From positions 1 to 64,000 of the forward strand of contig NZ_BEWG01000095.1 in assembly GCF_002723835.1 (NCBI RefSeq): a DNA stretch of 64,000 nt, in the 5' to 3' direction. Positions 8,480-16,256 of the stretch are shown in pieces. The position numbers and the translations under genes were made by a program. This DNA comes from Mycobacterium sp. shizuoka-1 (GTDB lineage Bacteria; Actinomycetota; Actinomycetes; Mycobacteriales; Mycobacteriaceae). How positions within the stretch are numbered: the first letter of the stretch is position 1; every line of letters begins with the position of its first letter. The notes beneath the pieces are model-generated. The model was not told the origin of the DNA. It saw nothing but the letters and a program-made list of their open reading frames with translations, and made no database searches.

Positions 8480-9514
8480 CTACACCGACGCCTGGTTGTG
8501 GACGGTCAGCCCGCATTCTTCGACGAAGTTGGCGTAGCGCCGCGCGACGTTGTGGGACACCATCTCGGGCGCCAACGGCGTTGGAGCCGAACCGAACAGC
8601 GGAGCAAGCGCATCGACCGCCGCCTTCGCCGCGGGTTGCCAGCGCGCCAGCCACCCGTCGAACACCTCGCGCAGTGCTGGATCTCGGTCCACGGAGTAGG
8701 CGACCAGAGCTTGGCTCCAGTCCTGACTCCGCTTGCTGTCGAGATCGAACTCGGTGAACAGCTGGGCCAGGAACTGATCGCCGTTGGCGGCGGCCAGCGC
8801 GGCGAGTTGCTCGTTGAGCAGTGCGTCGAGCATCGGCTTGACCGTGAGGTTCAGCGCCGTGAACGCTTCGCCCCAGTCGTAGGCGATCAGCATCTCTTCG
8901 ACCACCTTGCGCAGCGGCTGCCAGTGGGCTGCCGACTCCCACGGACCGCGGGCGGTCGTGGTCTCGGCGAGTTCGTCGCCGTGGGATATCGAGAGCAGCT
9001 TGGTCCAGTAGGCGATGCGCTGGGTGCGCCGCAACTCGTCGGAAGCCTGGAAATACGCACAGTTGGTGATGAACGACGACGGCGCCATCTGGCCGACATA
9101 GAGCGCTTCCATCTGTAACGCGTGCAGCGGAAAGCGCAGCGGGACAAACAGGTCCCGCAGCGTGCCGACCCAGCCGGGACTCAGCTGCCGGGCGGCATGG
9201 GCCGCCTCGGCCTGGTCGATCAGACCGTCGACGAAGGTTTCCCGGTCCCGCTGGGTGGCGACGTAGTCCTTGTAGGTCAGCTTGTGCGGGTCGCGGAACT
9301 GTTCCCAGTCGTCGAGCATCAGCGGCGAGCCCTCACGGTTGCGCAGATACCACTTGTTGATCGGGGTCTCCGGATCCATCTCGAACGGCGCGGGGTCGCG
9401 CCTGAAGTGGTAGTGGAACTTGGCGGTGACCGCCTCGTACGGACTCGGCTTGCGCTTGACGTCGCCGAGCAGGCTCCACGTCTTGGTAGTGCGCCGGTTG
9501 CTCGCCACGATCAC
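8480..9514 (-). CDS. tmoE: Toluene-4-monooxygenase-type hydroxylase beta subunit (TmoE-like)
   Basis: A 344-residue member of the beta-subunit family of soluble diiron monooxygenases. It lacks iron ligands, as expected, and shows the typical N-terminus (KTWSLLGDVKRKPSPYEAVTAKFHYHFRR) and PINKWYLR segment. With the alpha and gamma subunits it forms the (alpha-beta-gamma)2 hydroxylase. It is the fifth gene of a set in exact tmoA-B-C-D-E order. The GTG at 9514 overlaps the preceding effector gene stop as GTGA, which decides the start. The symbol is by analogy with Pseudomonas mendocina T4MO; the substrate here is not proven. Confidence 0.88.
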   Translation of the reverse strand: MIVASNRRTTKTWSLLGDVKRKPSPYEAVTAKFHYHFRRDPAPFEMDPETPINKWYLRNREGSPLMLDDWEQFRDPHKLTYKDYVATQRDRETFVDGLIDQAEAAHAARQLSPGWVGTLRDLFVPLRFPLHALQMEALYVGQMAPSSFITNCAYFQASDELRRTQRIAYWTKLLSISHGDELAETTTARGPWESAAHWQPLRKVVEEMLIAYDWGEAFTALNLTVKPMLDALLNEQLAALAAANGDQFLAQLFTEFDLDSKRSQDWSQALVAYSVDRDPALREVFDGWLARWQPAAKAAVDALAPLFGSAPTPLAPEMVSHNVARRYANFVEECGLTVHNQASV

Positions 9515-9819
9515 GCCTCTCTATCCAGATGCCACACGATCTCGTCGTCGCCGACGAGGATTCGGCCGGCGAACCCGGCCAGGTTGATTTCGATATCGGA
9601 CAGGCGGAAATCCCGTCCGAGCTCACGCTCGAGTGAGGCTCGGGTGAGCCGGCAGCGCCACGGTGTGGTGATCTTGACGTAGCCGCCCTGGTCGTCGACT
9701 TCCACCTCGGCGTCCGGGTTGTCGTCCTCGATGGCGTTGATCACGGCGTCGCACAGCTCGCCGTCCACACCGCGCATGATCGGCCCCACACGCTTCACAT
9801 GCTCATCGGTCGCGGTCAT
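9511..9819 (-). CDS. tmoD: Monooxygenase effector (coupling) protein, TmoD-like
   Basis: A small acidic protein of 102 residues with the effector signature: VGPIMRG near the N-terminus, then NPDAEVEVDDQGGYVKITTPWRCRLTRASLERELGRDF. In the family it binds the hydroxylase and gates substrate and electron entry to the diiron centre. The ATG at 9819 overlaps the Rieske ferredoxin gene stop as ATGA, and its own stop overlaps the TmoE-like start, so it is internal to a tightly packed operon. Confidence 0.88.
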   Translation of the reverse strand: MTATDEHVKRVGPIMRGVDGELCDAVINAIEDDNPDAEVEVDDQGGYVKITTPWRCRLTRASLERELGRDFRLSDIEINLAGFAGRILVGDDEIVWHLDREA

Positions 9820-10211
9820 TTGCCCTCCTCGCGGGCGCTGGTGGTGTTGACGGTGTCGCGGTTGTAGTGCCGTTGCCCGTCCTGGGGCACACCGACCTGG
9901 ATCTTGTCGTCGGCCACCCGGACCGCGAACTGGAACAGCTGGCAACCTGCGGGATTGACACCCTTGCCGGTCCGAAGGTCGAACACCCAGGAGTGGCCGC
10001 CGCAGGTCAATTCGCTTGTGTCGGGGTCCCATTGGCCGTCGAGCAGCGAAATCTCCTGATGCGGGCACATGCCCTGGAACGCGCGCAGGTCGCCGCCGAG
10101 CAGGTGGGCGACCATCACCTCCTCGCCGGCCACCTCGAAGTCGAGGACCTCGCCCTCCCAGACTTCGTCGAGGTCCGCGACGTCATACCAGCGCAGATCC
10201 GATTCGCTCAC
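9816..10211 (-). CDS. tmoC: Rieske [2Fe-2S] ferredoxin, TmoC-like
   Basis: A 131-residue Rieske ferredoxin with the cluster motifs CPHQ (C-x-H) and CGGHSW (C-x-x-H) separated by about 17 residues. It should carry electrons from an NADH reductase to the diiron hydroxylase. Presence of a Rieske component places this cluster with toluene-4-monooxygenase and isoprene or alkene monooxygenases rather than with propane or methane monooxygenases. The gene overlaps the TmoB-like gene by four bases and the TmoD-like gene by four. No reductase gene lies in this operon; a candidate is at 26454-27452. Confidence 0.92.
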   Translation of the reverse strand: MSESDLRWYDVADLDEVWEGEVLDFEVAGEEVMVAHLLGGDLRAFQGMCPHQEISLLDGQWDPDTSELTCGGHSWVFDLRTGKGVNPAGCQLFQFAVRVADDKIQVGVPQDGQRHYNRDTVNTTSAREEGK

Positions 10212-10465
10212 GGCGCACCGTCGGAGTAGAACGCCTCGAGGTAATCCAACGCGCCCACCCCTGCGCTCTCCGCGGTCGCGTCGCGCGGTAGCACGTGTCC
10301 GTGATGGCGTACACGTAACGGCTTGTCCTGCTTGGCGACTCGTCGGTTGACCGAGTGGTAGGCGATCTTCTCGGCCACCACGTCCATGCTGTCTTCGCTG
10401 TCGATCGGCACCAGGTTGATGACGAAGTCGCCCAAGACCTGGCCCTGTACCGGCATCAATGCCAT
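10208..10465 (-). CDS. tmoB: Hydroxylase gamma subunit, TmoB-like
   Basis: An 85-residue protein beginning MALMPVQGQVLGDFVINLVP, the small ubiquitin-like gamma subunit fold of T4MO-type hydroxylases. The ATG at 10465 is chosen because AGAAAGGA precedes it at good spacing; longer frames run into the alpha-subunit gene. It lies 29 bases after the alpha-subunit stop and overlaps the Rieske gene, matching tmoB in the classical order. Confidence 0.87.
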   Translation of the reverse strand: MALMPVQGQVLGDFVINLVPIDSEDSMDVVAEKIAYHSVNRRVAKQDKPLRVRHHGHVLPRDATAESAGVGALDYLEAFYSDGAP

Positions 10466-10494
10466 TTCGATGTCCTTTCTGAGGTCTTCGGAGA

Positions 10495-12006
10495 TCAGCG
10501 CGCGATCACCAGCGGGGCCGGCGCATGCGCCCACGCGAAGTCGGTGGCGTCCACGCCCGCCTCCTCCGGCGAGATGCCCATGTACGCCAGTGCGCCATTC
10601 AGGTCGGGCGGCTGGATCATTCCGGCCAGGAACCGGTCGACGATGCCGAGGTGACCGCCGAATCGCTGCGGGCTCTGGGTGAAGATCCACTTGCACGGCT
10701 CCGAACAGAACGTGTAACGGCGGCCGTTGTGGTCGTGGATCAGCGGTGCCGGGCTGTCCAGATATCCGGCGTCGAATCCGGCGGGGGTGCACACCGGCAC
10801 GTGGCAGATGTTGCAGACCATCGGCAGCGTCTCCGGGTAGGTCATCGGGATGTTGCCCGAACGGGCGTTCTCGGTGATGACGTCCCAGTACTTGCCGAAC
10901 GAGTTGTTCCAGCCGGGGTACTTCTCCTCCAGCCAGTCGCGCTCCTGCGGTGAGACACCGGCGTCCGGGTTCCACCACACGGTCGGCCGCCAGAACCACA
11001 CGCCCAGGTGATAGGCGTGGTGCAGCCAGTTGTTCTCCTTGAGGTAGTGGTCATCCCAGTACCACGGCTTTTCCAGACCGAAGTCGCGGAACTGGTCCAC
11101 GAACTGCTTGTTGATCCACTCGTCCATGAACTCCTTGAAGGAGTGCCTGCGATGTTCGAGCGGGGTGTAGTAGTCCATCGACAGCCCGGTCAGCAGCGAG
11201 AAGATCTTCCAGGACCGCCAGAACATGTGGTCGATGAGTTTCTGTGCGACGTCCTTGCGGCCGTTCTCGATGAGGATCTTCATCGTGGGCTCACCCTGCT
11301 GGGCGTGCCGGGCTTCGTCGGTCTGGATCGAGGAGATCAGCGAGCTGAACTCGATGTCGCCGACTCCCATTGCGTCCGCTGCCATTCCGAGGAACTGGAG
11401 ATTGGTGAACCCGGTCTCGAAGCAGAAGGTGAGCTGGATGGCGGTGGACACCGCGTCGTTGCCGCCGAACATGTCGTCGAACAGCGAGCGTGAGGCGATG
11501 ATGCCCCACTCGTTGGTGTGGTACGCCTTGTGGGCCCAGTCCGCCTTCGGTTCCTTGGCCAGCAGCGTGTAGGGGAAGTATGTCTGGATCTGGCCGTGCC
11601 GGGTCTCGTCGAGCGTCCCGTACATGGCCATGTTGCGCCACGCGGCCGCCCGGCCGAACCGGCCCATCCGTGCCTCACCCATGCCGGCGGTGTACTCGGC
11701 GACCGCGATCGCGCCGTAGTGCGCCAGGATCGCCGACTTCCACCCCGGGTCGAGCTGGTCGAAGAGTTTGGAGCGGTTCACCACCGAATTGATGGCGTAG
11801 ACGCTGGTGTCCTTACCGGCCTGGATGTCGACGTACTCCGGATAGGTGATCTTGTACGGCTCGTCCCACTTCCACCAGGCCTCTCTCGGCACGCCGAAGC
11901 TGTCGGACATCTCCTCGGGGAACACCTGCTCGTCGGTGACGTACGAGAAGTTCCAGTTCATGTCCCGCGTCAGGTCGTACCAGTCCGAACGGGCTAGTTG
12001 CGGCAT
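10495..12006 (-). CDS. tmoA: Diiron monooxygenase alpha subunit, TmoA-like
   Basis: The 503-residue catalytic subunit of a soluble diiron monooxygenase, strongly resembling T4MO TmoA along its length (SDWYDLTRDMNWNFSYVT; TDEARHAQQG). Two EX~30DExRH iron-binding motifs are present, the second halves being DETRH and DEARH. Near the C-terminus a YHS-like domain has CNIC...CSEPC cysteine pairs, like the zinc site known in phenol hydroxylase. The ATG at 12006 is preferred over 12066 because AGGAAGG precedes it. The likely reaction is ring hydroxylation of benzene or toluene to phenol or cresol, inferred from the phenol pathway encoded divergently; alkene epoxidation cannot be excluded. Confidence 0.92.
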   Translation of the reverse strand: MPQLARSDWYDLTRDMNWNFSYVTDEQVFPEEMSDSFGVPREAWWKWDEPYKITYPEYVDIQAGKDTSVYAINSVVNRSKLFDQLDPGWKSAILAHYGAIAVAEYTAGMGEARMGRFGRAAAWRNMAMYGTLDETRHGQIQTYFPYTLLAKEPKADWAHKAYHTNEWGIIASRSLFDDMFGGNDAVSTAIQLTFCFETGFTNLQFLGMAADAMGVGDIEFSSLISSIQTDEARHAQQGEPTMKILIENGRKDVAQKLIDHMFWRSWKIFSLLTGLSMDYYTPLEHRRHSFKEFMDEWINKQFVDQFRDFGLEKPWYWDDHYLKENNWLHHAYHLGVWFWRPTVWWNPDAGVSPQERDWLEEKYPGWNNSFGKYWDVITENARSGNIPMTYPETLPMVCNICHVPVCTPAGFDAGYLDSPAPLIHDHNGRRYTFCSEPCKWIFTQSPQRFGGHLGIVDRFLAGMIQPPDLNGALAYMGISPEEAGVDATDFAWAHAPAPLVIAR

Positions 12007-12114
12007 CAGATCTGCCTTCCTGTGTGGTCCGGGGGATCGGGAACCCTCGGTCGTGGTTTGGGTCACACTTGCTGGTCGGAACTATCTCAACGGCGTCACG
12101 GCGGACGCCGAATT

Positions 12115-12133
12115 TGTTCCGCAAGCAGGAACG
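12115..12133. promoter_or_regulatory. IclR-type operator box 1 (tmo/phenol divergent region)
   Basis: TGTTCCG-CAAGC-AGGAACG in the 225-base divergent region between the TmoA-like gene and the phenol-hydroxylase operon. The TTCC-N7-GGAA core is intact, with two mismatches to the palindrome CGTTCCG-N5-CGGAACG found elsewhere in the island. It lies 109 bases before the TmoA-like start. Confidence 0.6.
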
Positions 12134-12171
12134 GCAACAAGCGGGTCCGGGTCGTCTGGGCGCTGGGCTGA

Positions 12172-12190
12172 CGTTCCGCAACGCGGAACC
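12172..12190. promoter_or_regulatory. IclR-type operator box 2 (tmo/phenol divergent region)
   Basis: CGTTCCG-CAACG-CGGAACC, one mismatch from the consensus palindrome, 42 bases before the ATG at 12232. With box 1 (centre-to-centre 57 bases) it could allow one regulator to control both divergent operons. Confidence 0.7.
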
Positions 12191-12231
12191 GCACGGGGAG
12201 ACGGCGGTCACAGCCGCAGACAATTGCGCGA

Positions 12232-12678
12232 ATGACGCCCTTCATGCTGCGGGTGAGCGAGGTTCTCGATCTCCCCACCGACGTGGACCTGCCCGACATC
12301 CAGGCCAGCAGGCGGTTGCCCGCCGCGATCGGTGCCGACGCGCACGTCGAATGCCGGTCGCTGGCCGAACAACTGGTGTGCGAGGCCAACGTCGTCTTGA
12401 CGGCCAACGACCTCGAGCGCATCGAGCTCACCGATGACGTGCGGGTCGGAGCGCTGTCGTTCGCCCTCACCTACGGGCCGCGGCAGGCCCGGATCGTCAC
12501 CACCATCGGTGACGACGTGGCCGTCGGTCACCTCTACGGCATCGGCTCACGGCATCTGGGCAACGTCGAGCTGACCGGCGCAGACCAGGTGGAAAAGCTC
12601 ATCCTGCTGCTCGTCGGCGTCGAGGGAGAAGACCGGGACGACACCCCCGTTCCGGAAACCGGAACGTTGGCACTGTGA
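12232..12678 (+). CDS. Uncharacterised protein, first gene of the phenol operon
   Basis: A 148-residue protein I do not recognise. It has no signal peptide or membrane segment and no obvious catalytic motif. It occupies the place of the phenol-hydroxylase assembly gene (dmpK, P0) directly ahead of the beta subunit, but its sequence does not resemble DmpK (about 90 residues), so this is positional inference only. No clear ribosome-binding site precedes the ATG at 12232; ATG 12244 is an alternative. A perfect IclR-type operator lies inside its 3' end, so its last codons double as the promoter region of the next gene. Confidence 0.7.
   Translation: MTPFMLRVSEVLDLPTDVDLPDIQASRRLPAAIGADAHVECRSLAEQLVCEANVVLTANDLERIELTDDVRVGALSFALTYGPRQARIVTTIGDDVAVGHLYGIGSRHLGNVELTGADQVEKLILLLVGVEGEDRDDTPVPETGTLAL
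12648..12666. promoter_or_regulatory. IclR-type operator box 3, within a coding 3' end
   Basis: Perfect palindrome CGTTCCG-GAAAC-CGGAACG, located inside the last codons of the preceding gene and 78 bases before the GTG of the hydroxylase beta gene. It probably marks a second, internal promoter for the hydroxylase structural genes. Confidence 0.75.
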
Positions 12679-12743
12679 TCGCCGTCGCATCGACATTCTT
12701 TTGCTAATCCACCGAGCCACCACGAGGAATCCGGAGGCTGCCC

Positions 12744-13754
12744 GTGCAGTTCGAGCTTCGCCAGCAGGTCATCGAACCTGTTCGCCAGACGTTTACGCCC
12801 CTGATCAAGCGCTACGGTGACCGGCCGGCCACCCGCTACGAGGAAGGTTCGGTCGGCATCCAGTCCACCGAGCACTTCCACTACCGGCCGCTGTGGGACC
12901 CGCACCACGAGATCTACGATGCCGACTACTCGGCGTTGAAGCTCTCCGACCCGGACTCCTACACCGACCCGCGGCAGTTCTACTACACGCCGTATGTCGT
13001 CAACCGGGCGACGCTGCACGAGGCGTTCGGTCGCAACCTGAGCTATGTCGTCGACCGTGGGCTGCTGGCGAAGATGCCACAGTCGTGGCAGGACCTTGTG
13101 GCGAAAACCGTTCTGCCACTGCGCTACTACGAGTCCGGCGGGCAGCTCATCAGTGTCGAGGGAGGCCGGTTCGCCTACGGCACCACGATCGAGCAGGTCT
13201 TCACCTACACCTCCTTCGACCGGATCGGCAACGCGCAGATCCTCAGCCGGATCGGTATTGCGTTGGGGGACAACTCCGATGCGGTGTTGGCCACCACTAA
13301 GCCGGCGTGGCTGGACCATCCCGGCCTGCAGGGTCTGCGCCGGCTGATCGAGCAACTGCTGGTCGAGCCGGACTGGGCGCTGTCGAACATCGGGTTGGAT
13401 CTTTGCGACCGGCTGATCTACCCCCTGCTCACCGCGCACCTCGACGAGGCTGCACTGCTCTCTGGGGCGGGCGCCTACAGCCTGCTGACCCAGCAGCTCG
13501 GAGTCTGGTGGACCGATCAGCGCAAGTGGCTGGATCCGCTGATCAGCGCATGGGTCAATGATCCCGAACACGGCGCGGCCAACGTCGAGGTGCTGCAGGC
13601 GACGGTCGCACGGTATCTGCCCCAGGCCACCGCGGCGGTGATCGACCTGGCCCAGGAGATGGACGCCCTCGCCGACGTCGGTGCCGAGAAGTTCGTCGCC
13701 AGCACCGCCGACACCGTCAACGTGACGTTGCGCGCCAGCGGAATCGAGGCCTGA
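12744..13754 (+). CDS. dmpL: Phenol hydroxylase beta subunit (DmpL/P1-like)
   Basis: A 336-residue beta-type subunit of a multicomponent phenol hydroxylase. It starts MQFELRQQVIEPVRQTF and contains YRPLWDPHHEIYD and DPRQFYYTPYV, as in DmpL/PhL. It scaffolds the diiron alpha subunit. The GTG at 12744 is preceded by CCGGAGGC. It is followed by effector, alpha, P4, ferredoxin and catechol dioxygenase genes, the standard phenol operon order (L-M-N-O, Q, B). The reductase gene, usually after P4, lies further downstream. Confidence 0.92.
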   Translation: MQFELRQQVIEPVRQTFTPLIKRYGDRPATRYEEGSVGIQSTEHFHYRPLWDPHHEIYDADYSALKLSDPDSYTDPRQFYYTPYVVNRATLHEAFGRNLSYVVDRGLLAKMPQSWQDLVAKTVLPLRYYESGGQLISVEGGRFAYGTTIEQVFTYTSFDRIGNAQILSRIGIALGDNSDAVLATTKPAWLDHPGLQGLRRLIEQLLVEPDWALSNIGLDLCDRLIYPLLTAHLDEAALLSGAGAYSLLTQQLGVWWTDQRKWLDPLISAWVNDPEHGAANVEVLQATVARYLPQATAAVIDLAQEMDALADVGAEKFVASTADTVNVTLRASGIEA

Positions 13755-13755
13755 G

Positions 13756-14040
13756 ATGACCGCCACGCGTGAGGTCGGCGTCGACCTGCAGGAGTCCGGG
13801 GAGGACGTCCGGCGAATGGTGACCGCGATCGAGAAGGACAACCCCGGTATGCGGGTGACCCACCTGCCCGGCCTGATCAAGGTGAACTCGCCGGGCAAGC
13901 TCGTGATCAAACGCGAGACCATCGAGGACGAACTGGGCCGGGAGTGGGAGACCCACGAATTCCAGCTGTCGATCGTCTCCTACTACGGCAACATCAGCGA
14001 CTACGACGACGACGAGATCGTCATCAGCTGGGACCACTAG
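13756..14040 (+). CDS. dmpM: Phenol hydroxylase effector protein (DmpM/P2-like)
   Basis: A 94-residue coupling protein with the family's SGEDVRRMVTAIEKDNPGMRVTHLPGLIKVNSPGKLVI core. In phenol hydroxylases it binds the oxygenase and is needed for turnover. It lies one base after the beta-subunit stop and 45 bases before the alpha subunit. It is distinct from the TmoD-like effector of the divergent cluster, so each oxygenase has its own. Confidence 0.92.
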   Translation: MTATREVGVDLQESGEDVRRMVTAIEKDNPGMRVTHLPGLIKVNSPGKLVIKRETIEDELGREWETHEFQLSIVSYYGNISDYDDDEIVISWDH

Positions 14041-14085
14041 TCCACCAATATCCAACCTCTTCAACGAATTTCGAAGGACATAGTG

Positions 14086-15606
14086 ATGGCGAAGATGTCA
14101 ATGAAAGCGCGCTACTCGGCGCTGACCCGTGATTTGTCATGGGATCCCACCTACGTGAGCGAGGACGACATGTTCCCGCACACCACCTTTGAAGGCATCA
14201 AGGTTCACGACTGGTCGAAGTGGGAGGATCCGTTCCGTCTCACCGTGGACTCGTACTTCAAGTACCAGGCGGAGAAGGACAAGCGGCTCTACGCCGTGCT
14301 CGACGGATTCGCCCAGTCGCAGGGGCACCTGAGCCTGACCGACGCCCGCTACCTCAACGCGATGAAGCTTTTCCTGCAGGGTGTGACCTCGCTGGAGTAC
14401 ACGGCGCACCGCCACTTCGCCTACCTGGGGCGCGAACTCAACGGCGCCGGGCCGCGTTTCGCGGCACTGTGCCAGTCCCTCGACGAGATGCGGCACGCTC
14501 AGACCCAGATTCACACCCTGTCGAACTACAACAGGTACTACAGCGGTCTGCACAACGCCTTCGACCAGTTCGATCGGGTCTGGTACCTGTCGGTGCCCAA
14601 GTCGTTCTTCGAGGATGCCGTCACTGCCGGCCCGTTCGAATTCCTCATCGCCATCGGATTCTCCTTCGAATATCTCTTGACCAACCTGCTGTTCGTTCCG
14701 TTCATGAGCGGCGCGAGCTTCAACGGCGACCTCTCGACGATGACGTTCGGCTTCTCCGCGCAGAGCGACGAGAGCCGGCACATGACCTTCGGGTTGGAGG
14801 CCATCAAGTTCCTGCTCGAGCAGGATGAAGCCAACGTCCCGATCGTGCAGGCCTGGATCGACAAGTGGTTCTGGCGCGGATATCGGCTGACCTCGCTGAT
14901 CGCCGGAATGATGGACTACATGCTGCCCAAGAAGGTGATCAGCTGGAAGGAAGCCTTTGAGCTGTACTTCGAAAAGCAAATGCTGAACGGGCTTTTCCCG
15001 GATCTGGCCTACTACGGCATCAGGCCACCGCGCCACGTCGAGCATGCGATCGCCGAGAAGGATATCTACAGCCACCAGGTGTACTGGACGCTGTACCAGT
15101 TCTCGTTCGCGGCCGCCTTCACGACCACCATCCCCGAACCCGAGGAGATGGCCTGGTTCGCCGAGCAGTACCCCGGCACGTTCGACACCATCTATCGGCC
15201 GAAGTGGGAGAAGGCCGCCCGGGTCGCCGAGAACGGCGGCCGGTTCTTCTTCCAGGGGCTGCCGCAGCTGTGCCAGGTGTGCCAACTCCCGATGTTCCTC
15301 ACCGAACCCGGTGACCCGAACACACTGTGCCAGCGCCACAGCGAGTTCGAGGGCGAGAACTTCAACTTCTGCTCCGACGGCTGCCAGTGGATCTTCGAGC
15401 GCGAGCCGGAAAAGTACGTGCAAGCCTGGCTGCCCGTGCACCAGATATTCCAAGGCAATTGCGGTGGCCCGAGCGTGCCGGAGGTACTGGACTGGTACGG
15501 CATCCAAGACGGCGACGGGGGCGAGTACCTCGGTTCCGTCGACAACCAGAACTGGCTGGGCTGGCACAGCGGGTCCGGGGTCGAGACCGCGAAAGTCGGT
15601 GGCTGA
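14086..15606 (+). CDS. dmpN: Phenol hydroxylase alpha subunit (DmpN/P3-like)
   Basis: The 506-residue diiron catalytic subunit of a multicomponent phenol hydroxylase, which converts phenol or cresols to catechols with NADH and O2. The two iron-binding halves are visible (SLEYTAH...LDEMRHAQ and FSFEYLL...SDESRHMTF). A C-terminal CQVC...CSDGC cysteine set corresponds to the structural zinc site of PHN. The ATG at 14086 is chosen because TCGAAGGAC precedes it; a GTG lies three bases earlier. Flanked by DmpM- and DmpO-like genes, so the assignment is firm. Confidence 0.95.
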   Translation: MAKMSMKARYSALTRDLSWDPTYVSEDDMFPHTTFEGIKVHDWSKWEDPFRLTVDSYFKYQAEKDKRLYAVLDGFAQSQGHLSLTDARYLNAMKLFLQGVTSLEYTAHRHFAYLGRELNGAGPRFAALCQSLDEMRHAQTQIHTLSNYNRYYSGLHNAFDQFDRVWYLSVPKSFFEDAVTAGPFEFLIAIGFSFEYLLTNLLFVPFMSGASFNGDLSTMTFGFSAQSDESRHMTFGLEAIKFLLEQDEANVPIVQAWIDKWFWRGYRLTSLIAGMMDYMLPKKVISWKEAFELYFEKQMLNGLFPDLAYYGIRPPRHVEHAIAEKDIYSHQVYWTLYQFSFAAAFTTTIPEPEEMAWFAEQYPGTFDTIYRPKWEKAARVAENGGRFFFQGLPQLCQVCQLPMFLTEPGDPNTLCQRHSEFEGENFNFCSDGCQWIFEREPEKYVQAWLPVHQIFQGNCGGPSVPEVLDWYGIQDGDGGEYLGSVDNQNWLGWHSGSGVETAKVGG

Positions 15607-15607
15607 C

Positions 15608-15931
15608 ATGAGCGTGCGCGCCATCGGTGAGTACAAGTTCCCGTCACGCTCACGTGCCGAGCTGTACGGCGACGACCAACTGGTCCACGTCTGGTGGCGT
15701 GACAACACGTTCCTGGCTGCGGCGGCGACATTCCGTGTCCCCACAGCCATGCCGTTCGGGGAGTTCGTCAGCACCGTCGTCGAACCGTGGGCGGCATCCG
15801 ACCCCGATTTCGAGCCAGGCTCCGAACGCGACTGGTTCGTCGACGACATCCCGCTGCGGGTCCGCGCCGACGCGTCGCTGAGCGAACTCGGGATCGGACA
15901 CAAGCACACCGTGTCGTTCCAGGTCGGCTGA
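15608..15931 (+). CDS. dmpO: Phenol hydroxylase P4 subunit (DmpO-like)
   Basis: A 107-residue protein matching the small gamma subunit of phenol hydroxylases (VRAIGEYKFPSRSRAELYG, LVHVWWRDN, PLRVRADASLSELGI). It overlaps nothing but begins one base after the alpha-subunit stop and ends one base before the ferredoxin gene, consistent with one transcript. Confidence 0.9.
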   Translation: MSVRAIGEYKFPSRSRAELYGDDQLVHVWWRDNTFLAAAATFRVPTAMPFGEFVSTVVEPWAASDPDFEPGSERDWFVDDIPLRVRADASLSELGIGHKHTVSFQVG

Positions 15932-15932
15932 C

Positions 15933-16256
15933 ATGCCGGCGGTGTCGGTCGAGGGCTACCAAGTGGCGGTCGAGACCCGGCCGGGTGAGCCGATTCTCGC
16001 AGCCCTGTGCCGGCGGGGCTACACCCACAAGTTCGGCTGCCGGCGCGGAGGTTGTGGGGTGTGCAAGGTGCACCTCGTCTCCGGCCTGGTGACCTATCCC
16101 AAGACCGTCGCCGAAACTGTTCTGCCCGAGAGTGACCGGGACGCCGGTGTCTGCCTGAGCTGCCGGGCGGTTCCGGTGACCGACGTCATCATCCGTCTCG
16201 GCACCGACGACCAGCTGCTGTGCAGCCCCCTGTTCTTCCAAGCGAAAGGAACATGA
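15933..16256 (+). CDS. dmpQ: Plant-type [2Fe-2S] ferredoxin (DmpQ/XylT-like)
   Basis: A 107-residue ferredoxin with the cluster motif CRRGGCGVCKVH (C-x4-C-x2-C) and a distal CLSCRA cysteine. In phenol and toluene pathways such ferredoxins (XylT, DmpQ) re-reduce the iron of inactivated catechol 2,3-dioxygenase. That fits its overlap by four bases with the dioxygenase gene. An electron-carrier role for the hydroxylase is possible but less likely, since the reductase has its own cluster. Confidence 0.88.
   Translation: MPAVSVEGYQVAVETRPGEPILAALCRRGYTHKFGCRRGGCGVCKVHLVSGLVTYPKTVAETVLPESDRDAGVCLSCRAVPVTDVIIRLGTDDQLLCSPLFFQAKGT

Noticed and set aside
8480..12006. Propane or isoprene monooxygenase as the identity of the first oxygenase
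   Set aside because: Propane monooxygenases lack a Rieske ferredoxin and have another gene order. Isoprene clusters carry isoGHIJ (glutathione transferase and dehydrogenase) genes, absent here. Alkene oxidation still cannot be excluded.
14137..15909. 590-codon minus-strand frame opposite the phenol hydroxylase alpha gene
   Set aside because: It lies entirely antisense to DmpN/DmpO-like genes and shows no recognisable domain.
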